DNA from: Zoopage sp. CT-All
Lineage: Eukaryota; Zoopagomycota; Zoopagomycetes; Zoopagales; Zoopagaceae
Assembly: GCA_004114245.1 (NCBI GenBank)
Contig: QZWS01000027.1
Location: 1-38,673, forward strand
DNA: 38,673 nucleotides
Reading direction: 5' to 3'
The notes under the pieces: generated by a model
What the model saw: only the letters and a program-made list of their open reading frames with translations
What the model was told of the DNA's origin: nothing
The model's database searches: none
Shown here: piece by piece, positions 37,473 through 38,673 of the stretch
Position numbering within the stretch: the first letter of the stretch is position 1
Layout: each line of letters opens with the position of its first letter
Translations under genes and position numbers: made by a program

Positions 37473-38673
37473 ATGCACATGCACGAGAAACACGGCGGCG
37501 GAACGCTGGAGCCCACCATGGGCATCTTCTCCGGCACCGCGCTCGTCTGCGGCCTCATGATCGGCTCCGGCATCTTCTCCACCCCCGGCGCCGTCTGGGA
37601 GCTGGTTGGGTCGCCCGGGGCTGCAATGCTGATGTGGTGCTTTGGCGGATTTATAACATTCGCCGGCGCCGCCTGCTACGTCGAGCTGGGGACGATGCTG
37701 CCCAGGAGCGGCGGCGAGCAAGTATACCTCGAGGTCGCGTACCCTCGTCCCAGGGCCTTTTTTGCATTTCTATTCTGCATCTCAATGATCCTCTGCATTC
37801 GACCGGGCTCGGCCGCGGCGGACTCGTGGATCTTTGGCAAGTATCTCGTGCATTCAATCTACGGTCCCAAGGAAGGCATCTCCGAGGGCGATCCCATCCA
37901 CGACTCCTACGACTGGATCTCGCGCGGCATTGGGCTTTTGTGCATCACGTCCATCACGCTGCTGAATATCGTCTCCGTCAAGTGGTCCATCCGCGTGCAC
38001 GACGTCCTCACGTCCGTCAAGGTCATGGTGCTGCTCGTCATCTCCCTGACCGGCATCGTCGTGCTCGCCGGCGGCGCGCCCTCCCGCGTCCCCGACCCAA
38101 TGCAGAACTGGGGCTCTGCGTTCGCAAACACCAGCTCCGACGTCTCCGCCTACTCCTCCGCGCTCTTCAAGATCTTTTGGGCATTCGACGGCTGGTCGAA
38201 CCTTAATCTGACCGTGAGCGAGCTCAAGAACCCACGGCGCAATCTTCCCATTGCTGCAACCCTCGGCGTCTCCATCGTCACCGTCCTCTACCTCCTCGCC
38301 AACGTGGCCTACCTCACCGTTGTGCCATCGGCAACCGCGTTCGCGTCCAAGGAAATTCTGGCGGGTAACTTCTTCGAGATTGTGTTTGGCGAGATCGCCG
38401 GTCGCCAGGTCCTGCCCGTCCTTATCGCCTTCTCTGCGTATGGTGCTGTCTCGGCCATGGTGTTCTCGGCCTCGCGCGTCATCCTCGTCGCCGCACAAGA
38501 AGGATACCTCCCGTTTAGCAGCATCCTCGGCCAAGTCAATTCGCGGCTCAAGACGCCCGTAAATGCCCTGCTCTTCAACTGGACCTGGACCGTGGTGCTC
38601 ATGCTCGCGCCTCCTCCTGGCGAAGCCTTTAATTTTCTCGTCGACCTCGTCGGCTACCCAACCTGGCTGTTCT
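37473..38673 (+). CDS. Amino-acid permease, LAT/MUP1-like APC family (3' truncated by window)
   Basis: The ATG at 37473 opens a frame that stays open to the window edge, 400 codons. The N-terminus is short, then TM1 has the APC substrate motif GLMIGSGIFSTPG. TM2-TM3 include WCFGGFITFAGAACYVELG and LPRSGGEQVYLEVAYP, and TM6 has LFKIFWAFDGWSNLNLTVSE with NPRRNLP after it. These are the hallmarks of the light-chain (LAT, SLC7) and fungal Mup1 groups, which import methionine, cysteine or large neutral amino acids at the plasma membrane. About nine or ten TM helices are visible; the last part lies outside the window. Substrate is inferred by family only. Confidence 0.88.
   Translation, partial: MHMHEKHGGGTLEPTMGIFSGTALVCGLMIGSGIFSTPGAVWELVGSPGAAMLMWCFGGFITFAGAACYVELGTMLPRSGGEQVYLEVAYPRPRAFFAFLFCISMILCIRPGSAAADSWIFGKYLVHSIYGPKEGISEGDPIHDSYDWISRGIGLLCITSITLLNIVSVKWSIRVHDVLTSVKVMVLLVISLTGIVVLAGGAPSRVPDPMQNWGSAFANTSSDVSAYSSALFKIFWAFDGWSNLNLTVSELKNPRRNLPIAATLGVSIVTVLYLLANVAYLTVVPSATAFASKEILAGNFFEIVFGEIAGRQVLPVLIAFSAYGAVSAMVFSASRVILVAAQEGYLPFSSILGQVNSRLKTPVNALLFNWTWTVVLMLAPPPGEAFNFLVDLVGYPTWLF

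Noticed and set aside
37854-38534. 226-codon minus-strand ORF
   Set aside because: Antisense to the permease; Asp/Gly/Arg-rich shadow frame with no motif.
1-38673. CRISPR arrays, tRNA or rRNA genes
   Set aside because: None were seen on either strand; repeats present are irregular eukaryotic-type repeats. A tRNAscan run would be decisive for tRNAs.

Overview
This window is fungal nuclear chromosomal DNA. The genes are compact and GC-rich, and many carry short introns (38-63 nt, with CTNAN-type branch points and AG acceptors). The recognisable genes are typical fungal housekeeping genes: SEC22, ALG8, mitochondrial Mn-SOD, chorismate synthase, EAF7, an AP180-type ANTH protein, a gamma-tubulin complex protein, a TMEM184/HFL1 protein, a fungal NAPE-PLD and a P450. 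The exact lineage cannot be fixed from sequence alone. An early-diverging filamentous (zygomycete-type) fungus is my guess, made without any search.

Layout. 1-2.2 kb is a PIF/Harbinger-type DNA transposon: the tail of a coiled-coil partner ORF facing a DDE transposase, with a tandemly repeated 5' region. 2.4-16.3 kb is a gene-dense block: a SWIRM-domain protein, two paralogous seven-TM proteins flanking a putative aftiphilin/LAA2-like gene, an NAPE-PLD-like hydrolase, a four-exon P450 and a five-exon AP180/CALM homologue. 16.4-20.3 kb is an AT-rich, repeat-rich island. It holds a 1.2-kb direct duplication carrying two paralogous ORFs with a PD-(D/E)XK-nuclease-like signature, plus an inverted relic of a third copy, a tandem repeat and an LTR-like fragment. 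20.6-25.9 kb is gene-dense again: a bHLH+PHD protein, SEC22, ALG8 and SOD2. 26.2-28.4 kb holds a predicted secreted protein and an unrecognised protein. 28.4-29.4 kb is a second AT-rich repeat stretch. 29.5-38.7 kb holds HFL1/TMEM184, a gamma-tubulin complex component, EAF7, chorismate synthase, a small secreted protein and the 5' part of an amino-acid permease that runs off the end.

I rebuilt the spliced genes by hand from splice sites and frame. In every multi-exon model the summed exon length is a multiple of three and the family motifs are restored. Five of about 35 introns need a GC donor (GCAAGT, GCAGGT or GCGAGT) to keep frame, an unusually high share.

The genes do not form one pathway. 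Membrane traffic is over-represented (AP180, SEC22, the possible LAA2-like protein, HFL1), but this may be chance. The most novel items are the duplicated PD-(D/E)XK-like family in its AT-rich island, the bHLH-PHD fusion, the 7TM receptor-like pair, the GC-AG intron excess and the SEC22/ALG8 start codons only 14 bp apart.
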